Assembly: GCF_003990335.1 (NCBI RefSeq)
Contig: NZ_CP034683.1
Span: 3,951,501-4,015,500 of the forward strand
DNA length: 64,000 nt
Direction of reading: 5' to 3'
DNA from: Rheinheimera mangrovi
GTDB lineage: Bacteria; Pseudomonadota; Gammaproteobacteria; Enterobacterales; Alteromonadaceae
The position numbers and the translations under genes are program-made. Positions 18,886 through 30,528 of this stretch are shown here, one piece after another. The notes below the pieces were generated by a model. The model ran no database searches, was not told where the DNA came from, and worked only from the letters and a program-made list of their open reading frames with translations. The stretch's first letter is position 1. Every line of letters begins with the position of its first letter.

Positions 18886-20062
18886 GTTTACGCAAAAACG
18901 CAGGAATATCGAAAATATCGATGTTCGCTTGTTTCTCCGCAACTGGCTTACTTTGCACAGCAGGGGCTTCTAATTGAGCCTGTGACATGTCACGAGCTGC
19001 GTTGCCCTGATGGTGAGCATAGCTTGTACCAGCATTGCCATAAACGTGCGCTGAACGCACTGGTTCATGACGGTGATTTGGCACCAGACTGATATCAGGC
19101 TTACGCTCTGCACCTATACCTGTGGCAACCACAGTGACACGCAGTTCGTCAGACATATCAGGATCAATAACAGCACCAACAACCACAGTCGCATTTTCGG
19201 AAGCAAAAGCTTTGACTGCATTACCTACAGTTTCAAACTCTTCAATACTGATATCAAGGCCAGCAGTGATATTCACCAGAATACCCTTAGCGCCTGATAA
19301 ATCAATATCTTCCAGTAATGGGCTGGAAATGGCTTGTTCAGCAGCTTCTTCAGCACGGTCAGGACCTGAAGCGCGGCCAGTACCCATCATCGCAGTGCCC
19401 ATCTCAGACATTACGGTGCGCACGTCGGCGAAGTCGACGTTAATCAGACCTGGACGGGTGATCAGCTCTGCAATACCTTGCACCGCACCTAACAGCACGT
19501 TGTTCGCCGCTTTGAATGCATCCAGCAAGCTGGTGCCTTTGCCTAAGACTTTTAATAACTTGTCGTTAGGAATGGTGATTAATGAGTCAACATGTTTTGC
19601 CAGCTCAGCAATACCTTCGTCTGCATAAGCAGAACGCTTTTTGCCTTCGAACGGGAATGGCTTAGTCACCACAGCCACAGTCAGAATACCCATTTCACGT
19701 GCTACTTCAGCCACTATTGGAGCAGCACCAGTACCAGTACCACCGCCCATACCGGCAGCGATAAAGATCATGTCCGCGCCTTGCAGCGTTTTCTTGATGG
19801 TTTCACGGTCTTCTTCTGCTGACTTACGACCTACTTCAGGGTTAGCACCGGCGCCTAAACCTTTAGTTACACCAGCACCCAGTTGCAGAGTCATATGGGC
19901 AGATGAATTACGCAGTGCCTGCGCATCCGTATTAGCCGCAATAAATTCAACACCTTCGATGTTGCTTGCAACCATATACTCAACAGCGTTGCCGCCACCA
20001 CCACCAACACCTATGACTTTAATGACAGCTTCTTCGCTGTGGTTTTCCATTAACTCAAACAT
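18875..20062 (-). CDS. ftsZ: Cell division GTPase FtsZ
   Basis: FtsZ is the tubulin-like GTPase that forms the Z ring. The tubulin signature GGGTGTG is at residues 106-112. The N-terminal [15 protein letters not shown] block and the T7 loop region ([11 protein letters not shown]) are intact. A variable linker is followed by the C-terminal conserved peptide [15 protein letters not shown], which binds FtsA, ZipA and ZapD. The length of 395 residues is normal (E. coli 383). It follows ftsA after 37 bp. Confidence 0.98.
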   Translation of the reverse strand: MFELMENHSEEAVIKVIGVGGGGGNAVEYMVASNIEGVEFIAANTDAQALRNSSAHMTLQLGAGVTKGLGAGANPEVGRKSAEEDRETIKKTLQGADMIFIAAGMGGGTGTGAAPIVAEVAREMGILTVAVVTKPFPFEGKKRSAYADEGIAELAKHVDSLITIPNDKLLKVLGKGTSLLDAFKAANNVLLGAVQGIAELITRPGLINVDFADVRTVMSEMGTAMMGTGRASGPDRAEEAAEQAISSPLLEDIDLSGAKGILVNITAGLDISIEEFETVGNAVKAFASENATVVVGAVIDPDMSDELRVTVVATGIGAERKPDISLVPNHRHEPVRSAHVYGNAGTSYAHHQGNAARDMSQAQLEAPAVQSKPVAEKQANIDIFDIPAFLRKQAD

Positions 20063-20099
20063 AGCTCTCTCTCCGTTTTAGTACGCTTACTCAAAAAAG

Positions 20100-21335
20100 T
20101 TAAAATTCGCCTTTAAACCAGCTGGTGAGTCGTTTCACCATGCCGCCGACCGACTCGCGGGCAGCGACAGCTTTTTTCTGCTGGGTCCGCATGTCTTTTC
20201 CATAAATCAGTAAACCCACTACGCTGGCGTAGGCCGGGTCCTGTACATATTCTCTTAACCCTGTAATGCCTATCGGATAACCCAACCGCACTGGCATCTG
20301 GAAAATATCTTCGGCAAACTCGATAGCACCTTCCATTTTGGCTGTGCCACCTGTCAGCACTATGCCTGCGGCAATTTGCTCTTCCAGACCAGAGCTGCGG
20401 ATCTCTTCCAGCACCAGTTCAAACAATTCCTGGTAGCGTGGCTCTACTACTTCAGCCAGGGTATGACGTGACATGCTGCGGGCTGGACGACCACCCACAC
20501 TTGGCACTTCAATATTTTCTTCTTTACCGACCATGCTGCGCAGGGCACAGGCATATTGCACCTTAATGTCTTCTGCATGCCCCAAAGGAGTGCGGAAAAT
20601 CTTGGCAATATCGCTGGTGACCTGATTACCAGCCACAGGGATCACGGCGGTATGGCGCAAAGCACCATTGGTAAAAACTGAAATATCTATAGTGCCGCCG
20701 CCCATATCGACCACGCAGACACCCAGTTCTTTTTCGTCATCCGTCAGCACCGCATAGCTGGATGCCAAAGAAGAGAAAATCAGCTGGTCAACATGCAGCT
20801 CGCAGCGCTCAGCACATTTTTCGATATTTTTTGCCATATCATTAGCGCAGGTGATGATGTGAGCCTTGGCTTCCATCCGCACCCCAGACATGCCGATTGG
20901 GCTTTTAATGCCTTCCTGCATGTCGACTGAAAATTCCTGTGGCAGCACATGCAACATGCGACGCTCAGCCGAGATAGGCACAGACTTAGCGGCATGGATC
21001 ACGTTGATCACATCTTCAGCTGTCACTTCGGCGTCATTTATAGGCACCATGCCACTTTCGTTCTGACAACGAATATGTTTGCCGGTAATGCCTAAATACA
21101 CAGAAGACACGCGGCAATCAGCCATCAGTTCAGCTTCTTCCACGGCGCGGCGCACAGACTGCACCACCAGGTTCAGATCGTTGACACCACCTTTATCCAT
21201 ACCACGGGACACGTGAGTACCTACTCCAACAATACTTAACTGATTGTCAGAGGTAATCTCGCCCACTAAGGCTTTAACCTGTGCTGTGCCTATATCTAAG
21301 CCAACGATAAGATCACGTTCTGTCGACTTTGTCAT
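20100..21335 (-). CDS. ftsA: Cell division protein FtsA
   Basis: FtsA is the actin-like membrane tether of FtsZ. The ATG at 21335 gives 411 residues and the family start MTKSTERDLIVGLDIGTAQVKALVGE; an upstream start at 21401 would add 22 unsupported residues. ATPase blocks VVDMGGGTIDIS and GIVLTGGTAKMEG are present, and the C-terminal amphipathic helix (MVKRLTSWFKGEF) that binds membrane is intact. The start lies 23 bases inside the 3' end of ftsQ, so the two are translationally linked. Confidence 0.96.
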   Translation of the reverse strand: MTKSTERDLIVGLDIGTAQVKALVGEITSDNQLSIVGVGTHVSRGMDKGGVNDLNLVVQSVRRAVEEAELMADCRVSSVYLGITGKHIRCQNESGMVPINDAEVTAEDVINVIHAAKSVPISAERRMLHVLPQEFSVDMQEGIKSPIGMSGVRMEAKAHIITCANDMAKNIEKCAERCELHVDQLIFSSLASSYAVLTDDEKELGVCVVDMGGGTIDISVFTNGALRHTAVIPVAGNQVTSDIAKIFRTPLGHAEDIKVQYACALRSMVGKEENIEVPSVGGRPARSMSRHTLAEVVEPRYQELFELVLEEIRSSGLEEQIAAGIVLTGGTAKMEGAIEFAEDIFQMPVRLGYPIGITGLREYVQDPAYASVVGLLIYGKDMRTQQKKAVAARESVGGMVKRLTSWFKGEF

Positions 21336-22089
21336 CTTGTTCTCTTTGTTCTGGCGCTTCGACCCAACGTACAGCGACGCCTGTGTCATAACGCAAATCA
21401 ACTTCGGCGACTGCCTGAGTTTTATGTTTACTAATCACAGGGTACAAATCGATAAACCGCTGCACCCGCTTTGCCGTATCTTCCCGGCCCAGAGTCAATT
21501 GAATGCCCTCTGCTAAATTCAGTCGCCAGGCCTGACGGGCTGACACTGTGAGTCCTGTTGCCGCATGCTGATGGACAGTCAGCATTTGATTCAATTGATT
21601 GAACATGGTCAGTGCATCCTGCTCGGCCCCGTCCGGACCTTGTAACTTTGGCAATGGCTGCTTTAGTTCAGCGACAGGAGCGACAAAGATCTGACCTTGT
21701 TGATTGAGTAAATACTGGTCATTCCATACCGCGACTGGCTTATGTTCAGTCACCACCACCACGAGCGTATCAGGCCATTGTTTGCGCACGGCTGCCTGAG
21801 CTACCCAGGGTTGTTGCTGCAGAAACAGCTGCACCTGATCCACGTTCAAATTAAAAAAGTTACCCAGATACTGTTGTTGCAGCTTTTGGTTTAAATCTGC
21901 AGCTTCAATCTGAGAAAAATCGCCATAAACCTTCACTTGCTGTATAGGTGCACTTTGTTGATCCTGACTCCAGAGCCAGATCTGATAACCTAACCAGCAG
22001 ACAAACCAAACGGAAAAACAGAAAAACAGCACGCCAGCCCAAAAGGCTTTGTTGATAGGTGCTTTGACTGTCTTGCCGTTTTTTGTCAT
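21313..22089 (-). CDS. ftsQ: Cell division protein FtsQ
   Basis: FtsQ is a bitopic divisome protein that recruits FtsB and FtsL. The short cytoplasmic tail is followed by one membrane segment (about residues 15-36) and a POTRA domain (about 47-115, starting IQQVKVYGDFSQIE), then the beta domain with WPDTLVVVVTEHKPVAVW. Its 258 residues match the family (E. coli 276). The start overlaps ddlB by 4 bp and its end overlaps ftsA. Confidence 0.94.
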   Translation of the reverse strand: MTKNGKTVKAPINKAFWAGVLFFCFSVWFVCWLGYQIWLWSQDQQSAPIQQVKVYGDFSQIEAADLNQKLQQQYLGNFFNLNVDQVQLFLQQQPWVAQAAVRKQWPDTLVVVVTEHKPVAVWNDQYLLNQQGQIFVAPVAELKQPLPKLQGPDGAEQDALTMFNQLNQMLTVHQHAATGLTVSARQAWRLNLAEGIQLTLGREDTAKRVQRFIDLYPVISKHKTQAVAEVDLRYDTGVAVRWVEAPEQREQDDKVDRT

Positions 22090-23000
22090 AAGGTCTGTTC
22101 TAAAATTTGTAAAACTAACTGCTCAAAACTTAAACCCGCTGCTTTAGCTGCCATAGGCACCAATGACTTTTCCGTCATGCCAGGCACAGTATTCACTTCC
22201 AGCAGATAAAAATTACCCTGCTCGTCCAGCATTGCATCAACACGGCCCCAGCCTGACGCACCAACAGCAGTAAAGGCAGCAGCTGCAACTTGTTGCAAAA
22301 AGGCAGTCTGCTCGGCTGTTAAAGGCGCAGGACAAAGGTATTCAGTGCTATTGGACTGATACTTGGCTTCATAGTCATAAAAAGAGCGGGGAGTACGCAT
22401 TTCAACGATAGGCAAAGCCTTACCGTTTAATACGGTCACGGTAAATTCACGGCCCTGGATCCACTGTTCAACCAGTACATCCGAATCGTATTTGGTTGCT
22501 ACCACCAATGCCTGTTCCAGTTCTTCGGCTGTGCTTGCTGCACTCATGCCGATACTGGACCCTTCATTTGCTGGTTTCACCATCACTTTACCAGCTAACT
22601 GCTGCAAAATATCCTGATAATTCAGTTGTTTTCCGGCTTCAGCCACTAAAAATTTTGCCGTAGGTAACCCTTGTGCCTGAAACAGCCATTTGCAGCGGAT
22701 TTTATCCATCGCCAGGGCAGAACCTAAGACGCGGCTACCAGTGTAAGGTAAGCCCATCAATTGCAACGCACCTTGCATAGTACCGTCTTCACCACCACGG
22801 CCATGCAGCACTATAAATACACGATCAAAACCAGCTGCAGTGAGAGCACTTAGCGGCTGATCTTTGGGATCAAAAGCATGGGCGTCGACACCTTGTTTTT
22901 GCAAGGCAGCCAGCACAGCGGCCCCTGAACGTAACGACACTTCACGTTCTGCCGAGGTTCCACCAAACATCACTGCTACTTTGCCAAATTTGCGGCTCAT
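22086..23000 (-). CDS. ddlB: D-alanine--D-alanine ligase
   Basis: DdlB joins two D-alanines for the pentapeptide stem. The 304-residue ATP-grasp protein shows VMFGGTSAEREVSLRSGAA at the N-terminus, VMVKPANEGSSIGMS for nucleotide binding, and FYLLEVNTVPGMT at the Mg-binding end. Length is as in E. coli (306). It is the usual neighbour between murC and ftsQ, three bp downstream of murC and overlapping ftsQ by 4 bp. Confidence 0.97.
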   Translation of the reverse strand: MSRKFGKVAVMFGGTSAEREVSLRSGAAVLAALQKQGVDAHAFDPKDQPLSALTAAGFDRVFIVLHGRGGEDGTMQGALQLMGLPYTGSRVLGSALAMDKIRCKWLFQAQGLPTAKFLVAEAGKQLNYQDILQQLAGKVMVKPANEGSSIGMSAASTAEELEQALVVATKYDSDVLVEQWIQGREFTVTVLNGKALPIVEMRTPRSFYDYEAKYQSNSTEYLCPAPLTAEQTAFLQQVAAAAFTAVGASGWGRVDAMLDEQGNFYLLEVNTVPGMTEKSLVPMAAKAAGLSFEQLVLQILEQTL

Positions 23001-23003
23001 ACT

Positions 23004-24446
23004 TCAAGCTCCCTCGTTTGGTTTTAATGCAGAAATTGCTAATTTAGCAGCCGCCAGTTGTTTGGCCAGCGCACCTATATTGCCAGCGCCTTGAGTCAGC
23101 AGCACATCACCGTCCTGCAACACATCAGCTAAAGCAGCAGGCAGGTCTGCAGGGCTTGCCACATAAATAGGATCCAGCTGACCGCGGGCACGAATAGAGC
23201 GGCATAAACTACGGCTGTCAGCACCTGGAATAGCGGCTTCGCCTGCGGCATACACCTCAAGCAATAACAATAAATCGACAGAAGACAGTACTTTGGCGAA
23301 GTCTTCGTATAAATCACGGGTTCTGGTGTAACGGTGTGGCTGATAGGCCATGACGATACGGCGCTCCGGCCAGGCGTTACGTGCTGCCGCTAAAGTGGCA
23401 GCGACCTCGCTTGGATGGTGGCCATAGTCATCGACCAGCAGCACTTTGCCACGGCCTGTCTCAAACTCACCGTATTGTTCAAAGCGACGGCCTATACCTT
23501 CGAATTTTTTCAGCGCGGCTAAAATGGAATCCGTTGCTATGCCTTCATCTTTGGCCACAGCAAAAGCTGCGGTCGCATTTAATGCATTGTGACGACCGGC
23601 TAAATTCAGCTCAATCTGGCTGGCAACGCCGTTTTTATCGGTAATAACAAAATGGCTTTGAGTTCCGGTCTGGCCGAAGTCACTGATGACATAATCCGCA
23701 TCTTCGCTAAAACCATAGGTAATAACAAAACGGCCAATTTGTGGGATCAACTCACGCACTACAGCATCATCGATACACATCACGGCGACACCATAAAATG
23801 GCAGGTTATGGCAAAACTCCAGATAGGTGGCTTTCATTTTGTCAAAGTCACCCTGATAGGTTTCCATATGATCAGGTTCGATATTGGTGATCACAGACGC
23901 CATAGGCTGCAAATGCAGGAAAGAAGCATCGCTCTCATCCGCTTCGGCAATTAAATAGCGGCCAGCACCTAAACGAGCATTGGTGCCTGCAGAATTCAGT
24001 AAGCCACCGATCACAAAAGTAGGATCAGTACCAGCTTCGGCAAAAATAGAAGCGATTAAGCTGGTGGTGGTGGTTTTACCATGGGTACCGGCAATAGCAA
24101 TACCATGGCGGAAACGCATTAATTCGGCCAGCATTTCAGCGCGGCGCACCACCGGAATTCGATGTTCAATAGCAGCAGCTACTTCCGGGTTATCGGTTTT
24201 AATAGCGCTGGAAACCACAACAACGCTTGCACCTTCGATGTTTTCAGCTTTATGGCCAATCACAATGCAGGCACCTAAAGCTGCTAAACGGTCTACCACA
24301 GGGTTTGGCGCTATATCTGAACCCGAAACTTTATAACCTTCATTGACTAATACTTCGGCAATACCACCCATACCAGCGCCGCCGATCCCAACGAAGTGGA
24401 TCCGCTCTACCCTGCGCATTGCATTTTTGTTTTGTTGGTTGCTCAT
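23004..24446 (-). CDS. murC: UDP-N-acetylmuramate--L-alanine ligase
   Basis: MurC adds L-alanine to UDP-MurNAc, the first stem-peptide step. The Rossmann start [19 protein letters not shown], the P-loop [13 protein letters not shown] and the C-terminal Mur ligase block [14 protein letters not shown] are clear in 480 residues (E. coli 491). It overlaps murG by 4 bp and precedes ddlB by three bp. Confidence 0.97.
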   Translation of the reverse strand: MSNQQNKNAMRRVERIHFVGIGGAGMGGIAEVLVNEGYKVSGSDIAPNPVVDRLAALGACIVIGHKAENIEGASVVVVSSAIKTDNPEVAAAIEHRIPVVRRAEMLAELMRFRHGIAIAGTHGKTTTTSLIASIFAEAGTDPTFVIGGLLNSAGTNARLGAGRYLIAEADESDASFLHLQPMASVITNIEPDHMETYQGDFDKMKATYLEFCHNLPFYGVAVMCIDDAVVRELIPQIGRFVITYGFSEDADYVISDFGQTGTQSHFVITDKNGVASQIELNLAGRHNALNATAAFAVAKDEGIATDSILAALKKFEGIGRRFEQYGEFETGRGKVLLVDDYGHHPSEVAATLAAARNAWPERRIVMAYQPHRYTRTRDLYEDFAKVLSSVDLLLLLEVYAAGEAAIPGADSRSLCRSIRARGQLDPIYVASPADLPAALADVLQDGDVLLTQGAGNIGALAKQLAAAKLAISALKPNEGA

Positions 24447-25558
24447 TTAGTCTTACCTATCACTTCACCACAGACTCTAACAACTTGTTCTGCGGCATCA
24501 TCTATTGCTGTTCTGCGGGCATTATTTGCCAAATGACGCAGTGCACTTTTGTCCTGCAACCAGGACTGGAGTAAAGGCAACAACGCACCTTTACTGAATT
24601 CGCTTTGTGGCAGTAACACTGCCCCTTGTTTTTGCACTAACCAACTGGCATTCGCCGTCTGATGATCATCAATAGCCGACGGCAAAGGCACAAAAACTGC
24701 AGCTACGCCGGCACAAGCCACTTCAGAGACTGTTAAAGCACCAGCGCGGCAAATCACTAAATCAGCCCAGGTGTAAGCCGCAGCCATATCTTCAATAAAT
24801 GCACTGGCACTGGCCTTTAATTCAGGTAAAGCCGCATAGGCCTGTTGCACCTGAGTCTCCATTGCTTTACCCGTCTGGTGACGTATTTCTAACTGACCAA
24901 ACTGCGCCGCCTTCGCAAACAAAGCCGGTAAGTGCTGATTAAAGACCTGGGCGCCTAAACTGCCACCGACCACCAGCACTTTTAAATTTGGTGTTGGCGC
25001 CTGTAGTTGTTTTTGGCCAGATACAGCCAGTACTTCTGCACGTACCGGATTACCTACTACTAACCTGTCTTTGCGATCAGCAAAGGCCTGCGGAAAAGCC
25101 ACTAATACTTTTTTCGCGATACGGGCCAACAATCTGTTGGTGGTGCCTGCAACTGCATTTTGCTCATGCACTATTAAAGGTTTGCCCGCTAACCAAGCGG
25201 CTAAACCACCTGGACCACTGGCATAACCGCCAAAACCTAACACCAGTTCTGGATTCAGTTGCTTGACTAAAGCACGGGCCTGACTGATGGAGCGCAATAA
25301 CATCAGCGGCGCTTTGACTAAGCTTTTTAAACCTTTACCCCGTAAACCGGCCACAGCAATACTGTGGAATGGAAAACCAAACTGTGGCACTAAAGTCGCT
25401 TCCATCCGATCCGCTGTACCCAGCCAATGGATGGCCCAGCCTTGTTGCTTTAACAATTCAGCCACAGCTTTAGCCGGGAAAATATGGCCACCAGTGCCGC
25501 CAGCCATAATCAGCGCTGTTTTTTGCTGTTTGTCAGTAGTCTGCATCAGCTCAGGCAT
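24443..25558 (-). CDS. murG: UDP-GlcNAc--undecaprenyl-PP-MurNAc-pentapeptide GlcNAc transferase
   Basis: MurG makes lipid II from lipid I at the cytoplasmic face of the membrane. The N-terminal glycine-rich loop [13 protein letters not shown] and the second loop [13 protein letters not shown] are present, with [26 protein letters not shown] for donor binding. I chose the ATG at 25558, which is preceded by GGAGG and overlaps the end of ftsW by 8 bases; a start at 25609 would add 17 unsupported residues. Length 371 against 355 in E. coli. Confidence 0.96.
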   Translation of the reverse strand: MPELMQTTDKQQKTALIMAGGTGGHIFPAKAVAELLKQQGWAIHWLGTADRMEATLVPQFGFPFHSIAVAGLRGKGLKSLVKAPLMLLRSISQARALVKQLNPELVLGFGGYASGPGGLAAWLAGKPLIVHEQNAVAGTTNRLLARIAKKVLVAFPQAFADRKDRLVVGNPVRAEVLAVSGQKQLQAPTPNLKVLVVGGSLGAQVFNQHLPALFAKAAQFGQLEIRHQTGKAMETQVQQAYAALPELKASASAFIEDMAAAYTWADLVICRAGALTVSEVACAGVAAVFVPLPSAIDDHQTANASWLVQKQGAVLLPQSEFSKGALLPLLQSWLQDKSALRHLANNARRTAIDDAAEQVVRVCGEVIGKTK

Positions 25559-26750
25559 GAGGACCTCCGCTGATAGCGTGACGACCTTTGAGTCGCACTT
25601 CAAAATCAATACGGAGTAACAAAGCGGCTGCGACCAGCATAATGATTAAACTACTGCCACCTGAACTGACAAAAGGCAAAGTTAAACCTTTAGTCGGTAA
25701 CACACCGCTGGCAACACCTACATTTACACAGGTTTGAAAACCTATCCAAATCGCTAATGCATAGGCTAAAAAGCCGTGGAAACTCATGCCTTTAAATAAG
25801 GCTTTATTGCCAATCCATAAAGCACGGCTGACCAGTAAAAACAGCAAACTTAGAACCACAAACACACCAATCAGGCCTGTTTCTTCTGCAATCACCGCAA
25901 AGATAAAGTCGGTATGAGCTTCTGGTAAATACTCCAGCTTTTGCACGCTGTTACCAAGGCCCTGACCAAACCAGCTGCCCCGGCCAAAAGCCATCAAAGA
26001 TTGTGTGAGCTGATAACCACTGCCAAAAGGGTCGGCCCAAGGGTCTAAAAACGAAGTCACACGACGCCAGCGGTATTCGCTGTATAAAATCAGCACACCA
26101 ATAGCTGCAAGACCTGTGAAAATTAAGCAGAAGAATTGCCATAACTTAGCGCCTGCCAAAAACAGCAACACCACAGAAGTGGCAAACATCACAATGACGG
26201 TTCCAAGGTCTGGTTGCATCAGCAGTAAAACGGCCAGGATAAACATAATGATCAAAGGTTTGATAAAGCCTTTGATGTTTTCCCGCACTTCTTCATGCTT
26301 ACGAACCAGGTAGCTGGACAAGTAGACAAAAAAGAATAATTTAGCTGGTTCAGCAGCCTGAATATTGATTGGGCCTAACGCCAGCCAACGGGTGGAACCA
26401 TTAACATTACGTCCGACTAACAACACCGCAATCAACAAAACCAAAGCCAACATCAGCAATAAAATATTGGTGTTATGCCACCAGGACACAGGTACATTGA
26501 GTACCACATAGGCAGCTGCTATACCTATCACCAGATACACCAGATGACGAATAGTAAAATGCATTGGGTTGCCATATAAGCGTTCAGCCACGGGCACTGA
26601 AGCACTGGTGACCATAATAATGCCAACACCTAATACTAAGACCAGTAGCACCAAAAACAGTTTGTCATAACTGTTGGCTTCGTCACGTTGCCACCACTGC
26701 GTTATGGCTTCAATGGGTGAAGGGATCAGGTTCAGCAGCATTTGCTTCAT
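25551..26750 (-). CDS. ftsW: SEDS peptidoglycan polymerase FtsW
   Basis: FtsW is the septal peptidoglycan glycosyltransferase working with FtsI. About ten membrane segments are seen in 399 residues, with SEDS landmarks WLALGPINIQAAEPAKL, LMQPDLGTVIV, WFGQGLGNSVQKLEYLPEAHTDFIFAVIAEE and LPFVSSGGSSL. The ATG at 26750 overlaps the murD stop (ATGA) and has AGGTG upstream; a GTG two codons earlier is the alternative. Confidence 0.96.
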   Translation of the reverse strand: MKQMLLNLIPSPIEAITQWWQRDEANSYDKLFLVLLVLVLGVGIIMVTSASVPVAERLYGNPMHFTIRHLVYLVIGIAAAYVVLNVPVSWWHNTNILLLMLALVLLIAVLLVGRNVNGSTRWLALGPINIQAAEPAKLFFFVYLSSYLVRKHEEVRENIKGFIKPLIIMFILAVLLLMQPDLGTVIVMFATSVVLLFLAGAKLWQFFCLIFTGLAAIGVLILYSEYRWRRVTSFLDPWADPFGSGYQLTQSLMAFGRGSWFGQGLGNSVQKLEYLPEAHTDFIFAVIAEETGLIGVFVVLSLLFLLVSRALWIGNKALFKGMSFHGFLAYALAIWIGFQTCVNVGVASGVLPTKGLTLPFVSSGGSSLIIMLVAAALLLRIDFEVRLKGRHAISGGPHA

Positions 26751-28072
26751 AACCACACCTTCTGCACCGCTGCGGCAAACTGCTGGCCACGGTCTTCGTA
26801 ATTTTTAAACATATCTAAGCTGGCACAGGCTGGTGACAGCAATACCAAATCATTGGCTGTGGCCAGTTGAGCCGCAGTTTTTACTGCAGCCATTAAATCT
26901 TTCACTTCAAAGCTACCCGCTTTCAGCGCAGCTATAGCAGGACCGTCCTGGCCTAAAGTAATTAAATGATCGACATCATTATTCAGCACTGTGGCCAATT
27001 CGCTGAAATCAGCGCCCTTGCCATCACCACCTGCTATTAAAATCAGTTTGCCTGAAACTTCAGGACGTAACCCTGCAATAGCTGCCAGAGTAGCGCCTAC
27101 GTTGGTGGCTTTGGAGTCGTTGACCCAACGCACAGCTTTATGGTCCAGCACTAACTGGCAACGGTGCGGTAATGAGGTAAAGGTCTGCAGCGCTTTGACT
27201 AAGCCTTCACGGCTTGCACCAGCCGCTAAAGCTAAAGCGCAGCTTGCCAGGGCATTAAACTGATTATGCAAACCCACTATGGTCATATCGCGCACTGGCA
27301 TCAAAGGCTCGCCCTGCACTAACAACCAGCTTTCGCCCTGATACTGAACCACGCCGTAGTCAGAACCTGCTAAATCTAAAGCCAGAGCAGGCACCGGAGT
27401 TTTTGGTGTAGTTAAGCAATCAGCTTTATTGTAAATCGCCAGATCTGTGCCCTGATACACCCGTTGTTTGGACGCAGCATAAGCGGCCATAGTGCCGTAT
27501 CTGTCCATATGATCTTCAGTCACATTTAAAATACAGGCCGCTTTGCTTTTTAAAGAATGAGTGGTATCCAACTGGAAGCTCGATAGCTCCAGTACAAATA
27601 CATCAGCATCACTTTGCAGCGCATCCAGAATTGGCAAACCAATATTGCCGGCTGCAATAGCATGTAAGCCGGAACATTGCAGCATATGAGCAGTTAAGCT
27701 GGTGACGGTCGACTTGCCATTGGCACCGGTAATAGCCAGCACAGGTTTCTGGTTTTGTAGTGCAAACAGCTCGACATCGCCTATCAGATGAGCACCTTGT
27801 GCTAAAGCAAAACGTATAGCCGGATGTTTAGGATCTAAGCCTGGGCTGACCACCAACACATCCATATGAGCTAAACGGTTGGCGTCCAGTTCACCTAAAT
27901 AAATGCCGTCCACTTTGTCGACTGGGATCTGCTCCAATTCAGATACCTTTAAACGGGTATCCATCAGCACAGGTTTTACACCTTGTTTCAGCAAAAAGCG
28001 TACTGTGGCCAGACCTGAAAGGCCTAGTCCTATCACAGCAACACGTTTTCCCTGGAACAACTTAGCGTTCAT
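26747..28072 (-). CDS. murD: UDP-N-acetylmuramoyl-L-alanine--D-glutamate ligase
   Basis: MurD adds D-glutamate to UDP-MurNAc-L-Ala. The N-terminal VAVIGLGLSGLATVRFLL nucleotide-sugar loop, the P-loop ITGANGKSTVTS, and the NVTEDHMDRY and SLPHRCQ blocks are all in place over 441 residues (E. coli 438). It starts four bp after the mraY stop and overlaps ftsW by 4 bp. Confidence 0.97.
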   Translation of the reverse strand: MNAKLFQGKRVAVIGLGLSGLATVRFLLKQGVKPVLMDTRLKVSELEQIPVDKVDGIYLGELDANRLAHMDVLVVSPGLDPKHPAIRFALAQGAHLIGDVELFALQNQKPVLAITGANGKSTVTSLTAHMLQCSGLHAIAAGNIGLPILDALQSDADVFVLELSSFQLDTTHSLKSKAACILNVTEDHMDRYGTMAAYAASKQRVYQGTDLAIYNKADCLTTPKTPVPALALDLAGSDYGVVQYQGESWLLVQGEPLMPVRDMTIVGLHNQFNALASCALALAAGASREGLVKALQTFTSLPHRCQLVLDHKAVRWVNDSKATNVGATLAAIAGLRPEVSGKLILIAGGDGKGADFSELATVLNNDVDHLITLGQDGPAIAALKAGSFEVKDLMAAVKTAAQLATANDLVLLSPACASLDMFKNYEDRGQQFAAAVQKVWL

Positions 28073-28075
28073 GTT

Positions 28076-29158
28076 TTATCTCAGTTTTAAAGTAGCTAAA
28101 CCAATCAGCACAAAAATGACCGACAAAATCCAGAACCGCACAATAACGCGTGGTTCAGGCCAGCCTTTTAATTCGTAATGGTGGTGAATAGGCGCCATAC
28201 GGAAAATCCGCTGGCCACGCAATTTGTAAGAACCAACCTGCAAAATCACAGACACTGTTTCCATCACAAAAACACCGCCCATAATAAAGAGCACAATTTC
28301 CTGACGGACTAAAATGGCAATCACGCCTAAAACAGCACCTAAAGCTAAAGAACCTACATCGCCCATAAAGACCTGAGCCGGATAGGTATTAAACCAAAGG
28401 AAACCCAGGCCTGCGCCGACTAAAGCAGCACAAACCACCACCAGTTCACTGGCGTGTGGCAAATAAGGAATATTCAGATAAGTGGCAAAATTCACGTTAC
28501 CGCTGGCATAAGCGATGATGGCAAACGCAAAGGCCACCATAATGGTTGGCACTATGGCTAAACCGTCCAAACCATCGGTTAAATTCACCGCGTTGCTGGT
28601 ACCCACAATGACGAAATAACACAAAGCAATGAAGATAAAACCCAACTGTGGCAGCACATCTTTTATAAATGGCACCACTAAACTGGTTTCGGCCGGACGT
28701 TCTGCCGAGGCGTACAGGAAAAATGCGATAACGATGGCAAACAAGGACTGCCAGAAGTATTTCCATTTAGCGATTAAGCCTTTTGGATCTTTACGTACAA
28801 CTTTGCGGTAGTCGTCGATAAAACCAATCCAGCCAAAACTGATCAGGGTAAAAATCACCACCCAGACGTACTTATTGGCCAAATCAGCCCATAACAAAAT
28901 ACTGGTCAGCACTGAACCTAAAATCAGCAAACCACCCATAGTTGGAGTGCCTTTTTTCGAGAAATGGCTTTGTGGGCCATCATCACGTACAGTTTGACCA
29001 ATTTGTAATTGTTGTAACTTAGCTATTAGCTTGGGGCCAAAATAAAGGCTCAGCATTAAGGCGGTTAAAATACCCAGAATAGACCTGAAAGTCAGGTAAC
29101 TGAATACGTTAAAGGCATTGATATATTGAGTTAAATACTCGGCTAACCACACTAACAT
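28076..29158 (-). CDS. mraY: Phospho-N-acetylmuramoyl-pentapeptide-transferase
   Basis: MraY transfers phospho-MurNAc-pentapeptide to undecaprenyl phosphate, making lipid I. The ATG at 29158, preceded by AGGAGA, gives exactly 360 residues as in E. coli and the start [21 protein letters not shown]. Ten or so membrane segments are seen. The aspartate blocks [18 protein letters not shown] and the [11 protein letters not shown] loop are intact. It overlaps the end of murF by 7 bp. Confidence 0.97.
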   Translation of the reverse strand: MLVWLAEYLTQYINAFNVFSYLTFRSILGILTALMLSLYFGPKLIAKLQQLQIGQTVRDDGPQSHFSKKGTPTMGGLLILGSVLTSILLWADLANKYVWVVIFTLISFGWIGFIDDYRKVVRKDPKGLIAKWKYFWQSLFAIVIAFFLYASAERPAETSLVVPFIKDVLPQLGFIFIALCYFVIVGTSNAVNLTDGLDGLAIVPTIMVAFAFAIIAYASGNVNFATYLNIPYLPHASELVVVCAALVGAGLGFLWFNTYPAQVFMGDVGSLALGAVLGVIAILVRQEIVLFIMGGVFVMETVSVILQVGSYKLRGQRIFRMAPIHHHYELKGWPEPRVIVRFWILSVIFVLIGLATLKLR

Positions 29159-30528
29159 GAGCTGATCTCCTGCTGACATCTTTCTAGCAAGTCCTGCACC
29201 ACCAATTCCATTTTGGCGCTGCGCGAACCTTTGACCAGTACGGTGCTACTCGACTGTTCATCAAGGATCGGGCTTAACTTTTGGATCAGTTGCTGACGGG
29301 AACTAAAATGGGCCCCTTGGCCGTTAAATAAATCACTGGCGCTCTGTGATAACACACCCAAGGTGAATAACAGATTAATTCCCTTTTGTTTGGCGTATAA
29401 ACCTACTTCTTCATGGTACAAACGGGCATCAGCGCCCAGTTCACCCATATCGCCAAACACCAGTACTCTGAAACCAGGGTAAGTTGCTAACAAGTCGATA
29501 GCCGCCTTAGTGGATTCAGAGTTCGCGTTGTAGGTATCGTCAATCAGACGTAATTTGTCGCTGGCGACTGTGACATTAATGCGGCCTTTGACTGGCTTCA
29601 TTGCAGCTAAACCTAACTGCACATCGGTCAGGCTGGCACCTAAAGTCAAAGTAGCAGCTGCTGCAGCCAACGCATTGGCCACATTATGTTTGCCAGGCAA
29701 CACCAGCTGAATAAAAATGCGGCCTTGTGGACAAACTAAATCAAAGCTGGCACAGCCCTGTTCATTCAGCACTATATGTTCAGCGGTAAAATCGGCTGCC
29801 TGAGTGCTGCTGAAGGTCAATACAGTTTTATCCTGCAGACGCTTTAACCAGTAATCAGAAAACTCGCTGTCCAATGGCACTATAGCAACGCCATCGACAC
29901 CTAAAGAGCCATAAATTTCACCTTTGGCACGAGCCACGCCAAACAAGTCACCAAAACCTTCCAGATGAGCTGCAGCTACATTAGTGATAATAGAGACTTC
30001 AGGCTTCACTAACGAAGAAGTGTAGGCAATTTCGCCTAAATGATTGGCGCCCAACTCCATCACAGCGTACTGGTGCTGCTCTGTTAAACGTAATAAGGTT
30101 AAAGGCGCACCAATATCGTTGTTAAAGTTGCCTGCTGTCGCCAGTACATCGCCTATACGGTCTAAAATGGCCGCCATCATTTCTTTGACTGTGGTTTTGC
30201 CTACACTGCCGGTCACAGCAACAGACTTAGGATTGACCTTTTGCTTTACAGCTGCGCCCAAAGCCCCTAAAGCTAAACGGGTGTCGGCGACAATTATTTG
30301 CGGCACTGCCAGATCCAGCTGTTGTTCCACAATCAAAGCGACTGCGCCGTTTCTAACCACATCAGAGGCAAACTGATGACCATCAAAATTCGGGCCTTTT
30401 AAGGCGATAAATAAATCACCCTGATTAATATTGCGGCTATCTGTACTGACGCTTTGAATTTGAATATCTGCGCCAACCAGTTGTCCCTGCACTAATTGTG
30501 CTATTTCTTTTGTTTGTAAAGGGATCAT
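29152..30528 (-). CDS. murF: UDP-MurNAc-tripeptide--D-alanyl-D-alanine ligase
   Basis: MurF adds D-Ala-D-Ala to complete the pentapeptide. The N-terminal domain with [18 protein letters not shown], the P-loop [26 protein letters not shown] and the C-terminal [15 protein letters not shown] and VFGDMGELG blocks are clear in 458 residues. Its start overlaps murE by 4 bp and its end overlaps mraY. Confidence 0.97.
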   Translation of the reverse strand: MIPLQTKEIAQLVQGQLVGADIQIQSVSTDSRNINQGDLFIALKGPNFDGHQFASDVVRNGAVALIVEQQLDLAVPQIIVADTRLALGALGAAVKQKVNPKSVAVTGSVGKTTVKEMMAAILDRIGDVLATAGNFNNDIGAPLTLLRLTEQHQYAVMELGANHLGEIAYTSSLVKPEVSIITNVAAAHLEGFGDLFGVARAKGEIYGSLGVDGVAIVPLDSEFSDYWLKRLQDKTVLTFSSTQAADFTAEHIVLNEQGCASFDLVCPQGRIFIQLVLPGKHNVANALAAAAATLTLGASLTDVQLGLAAMKPVKGRINVTVASDKLRLIDDTYNANSESTKAAIDLLATYPGFRVLVFGDMGELGADARLYHEEVGLYAKQKGINLLFTLGVLSQSASDLFNGQGAHFSSRQQLIQKLSPILDEQSSSTVLVKGSRSAKMELVVQDLLERCQQEISSC